DNA from: Bacillota bacterium
GTDB lineage: Bacteria > Bacillota_I > Bacilli_A > Izemoplasmatales > UBA1188
DNA: 64,000 nucleotides
Reading direction: 5' to 3'
Assembly: GCA_023410715.1 (NCBI GenBank)
Contig: JAEYPN010000024.1
Location: forward strand, 1 to 64,000
This document shows positions 63,150-64,000 of the stretch, in pieces (position 1 is the first letter of the stretch; the number at the start of each line of letters is the position of its first letter). Position numbers and translations under genes: made by a program. The notes beneath the pieces are model-generated. The model was not told the DNA's origin, searched no databases, and was given only the letters and a program-made list of their open reading frames with translations.

Positions 63150-64000
63150 TCTATGACTTCTTCTTTGTTTTTTAGTTTAACGACAGTATCCGCAATTTTT
63201 TGGCAATAAGTTAAGTCATAATTACTGCATGAGTATTTATTAATCATCGCATTATTTATGACAAAATCCCGGTACCCAAGGCCCATAAGTAATGGTAATG
63301 CTAAGAAGCTACTAGCATATTCACCACAAATTAGGCATAGTTTTTTATTTTTATTTGCTTCATCAACAATACTTTTTAAAAGTAAAATAAACTCTGGTTC
63401 AAATGAACATGAAAAATCAGTTTCATCCCTTTTTGTATTTAAATAACTGCTTAGTAAGTCGTTTGTTCCTACCTCAATAAAATCAACTTCATTTATGATT
63501 TCTTTAAGATTTAAGATTGCGCTTTTAGTTTCAATCATCGCTCCAAGCTTAAAGTTATTATATTTATTTAAAATAGTTTTAATCTTTTTTAACTCTAGAG
63601 CATTTTTTACCATGGGGATTGTAATTGATAAGTTATCTTTATTATAGTATTTAAAGATATTAGCAATTTGTTTATTAAGGGAAACATCCCTTTTTAAATC
63701 TTCCTTATCATTAGAAAAATCAAATGTTCTAATATTAATTGGTCTAGAATATGTAAGTAATTTTTCATAATCTTCATCTTTAATAAATTCTGTTCTAACT
63801 AAACCAATTCCTTTTACCCCATCTACCTCATCTAATTCTTCAATATTATTAATAATGCCATATAAATTAATGCAATTGTTTAAATCGCAATACTGATCAT
63901 TTCTAACCGTTCTTTCAATGATTTCATCACTGATGATTCCTAATTCACCATCAATATATAAATACTTACCCAAAACATCTGTAAAGTCAGGTACAAAAAT
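63116..64000 (-). CDS. PtsI-like PEP-protein phosphotransferase, C-terminal part (cut by window edge)
   Basis: The frame stays open to the right edge, so the gene begins outside the window and only about 295 C-terminal residues are seen. They form the PEP-binding TIM barrel of enzyme I: GIGLVRTEFI, the catalytic Arg in NIRTFDFS, AMIETKSA, EVGTNDLL and the active Cys in ICGEYAS. Enzyme I starts the phosphotransferase system. The sequence is more divergent than typical PtsI, so a PTS paralogue is possible. The N-terminal phospho-His domain cannot be checked here. Confidence 0.85.
   Translation of the reverse strand: MFVPDFTDVLGKYLYIDGELGIISDEIIERTVRNDQYCDLNNCINLYGIINNIEELDEVDGVKGIGLVRTEFIKDEDYEKLLTYSRPINIRTFDFSNDKEDLKRDVSLNKQIANIFKYYNKDNLSITIPMVKNALELKKIKTILNKYNNFKLGAMIETKSAILNLKEIINEVDFIEVGTNDLLSSYLNTKRDETDFSCSFEPEFILLLKSIVDEANKNKKLCLICGEYASSFLALPLLMGLGYRDFVINNAMINKYSCSNYDLTYCQKIADTVVKLKNKEEVIDYLRQIMSEKK

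Noticed and set aside
1..64000. Possible use of TGA as tryptophan (Mycoplasma code), suggested by AT-richness
   Set aside because: rsgA ends on TGA within the ATGA overlap with rpe, polA ends on TGA right before mutM, and tryptophan codons in the proteins are TGG.
1..64000. CRISPR array, prophage, insertion sequence or defence island
   Set aside because: No regularly spaced repeats, transposase, integrase, phage structural or Cas-like proteins were recognised on either strand.

Overview
The window is a strongly AT-rich chromosomal segment of a low-GC Gram-positive bacterium (Bacilli/Firmicutes). Gene order repeatedly matches Bacillus subtilis in shortened form: rpmB|fakA-recG-rnc, dnaD-nth, gmk-rpoZ, rsgA-rpe-spoVM, polA-mutM/coaE-dnaB-dnaI-thrS, tyrS-ccpA-murC and rimM-trmD-rplS. 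The compact genome, extreme AT bias and trimmed operons suggest the Mollicutes/Erysipelotrichia/Haloplasma side of Bacilli. Translation uses the standard bacterial code: rsgA and polA end on TGA, and Trp is TGG. dapB, murC and a PdaA-like deacetylase indicate a diaminopimelate-type cell wall. A 28-codon spoVM, an sspI homologue, a CotD-like coat protein, a Cse60-like protein and the PdaA-like enzyme indicate an endospore-former or a recent descendant of one. The lineage is inferred from gene content only.

Layout. 1-5.2 kb is accessory: a large lipoprotein, a GNAT acetyltransferase, a HAD phosphatase and a Nudix hydrolase, then tRNA-Gly. 5.2-16.4 kb is mostly housekeeping on the minus strand: rsmH, rpmF, DUF177, an XRE/TPR regulator, a Cse60-like gene, nth, dnaD, dapB, rnc, recG and fakA, with tmcAL on the plus strand. 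16.6-27.3 kb holds rpmB (plus), a lipoprotein HtrA protease, spoVM, rpe, rsgA, pfkA, rlmN, a T-box-controlled pheS-pheT, a CotD-like coat gene and a Bax-inhibitor-like membrane protein. 27.4-44.7 kb is a replication and translation block: polC, rpoZ, gmk, rqcH, a degenerate GDPD-like membrane protein, T-box thrS, dnaI, dnaB, an unknown gene, a MutM-CoaE fusion and polA. 44.7-51.8 kb carries a patatin, coaX with an ECF S-component, trmB, pepV, sspI, and a Zn/Cd-type P-type ATPase with its SmtB-like repressor. 51.8-64 kb has a GH2 glycosidase, T-box tyrS, ccpA, murC, rplS with a probable L19 leader, trmD, rimM, a GH17 glycosidase, the PdaA-like deacetylase, a cation/proton antiporter paired with a PII-like protein, a class-I amidotransferase-like hydrolase, and the 3' half of a PtsI-like gene cut by the window edge.

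How the genes work together. Three aminoacyl-tRNA synthetase operons (Phe, Thr, Tyr) have T-box leaders with matching specifier codons. CcpA, a PtsI-like protein and PFK point to PTS- and glycolysis-centred carbon metabolism, with GH2 and GH17 enzymes as possible feeders. The ECF/CoaX pair and the CoaE domain point to pantothenate scavenging for CoA. The spore genes are scattered among housekeeping genes; spoVM sits in the same rpe/rpmB neighbourhood as in Bacillus. No prophage, insertion sequence, CRISPR array or defence island was recognised. The most notable observations are the hidden SpoVM gene, the MutM-CoaE fusion, the antiporter/PII-like pair, the catalytically degenerate GDPD-like protein and a metal-repressor operator lying exactly between the -35 and -10 boxes.
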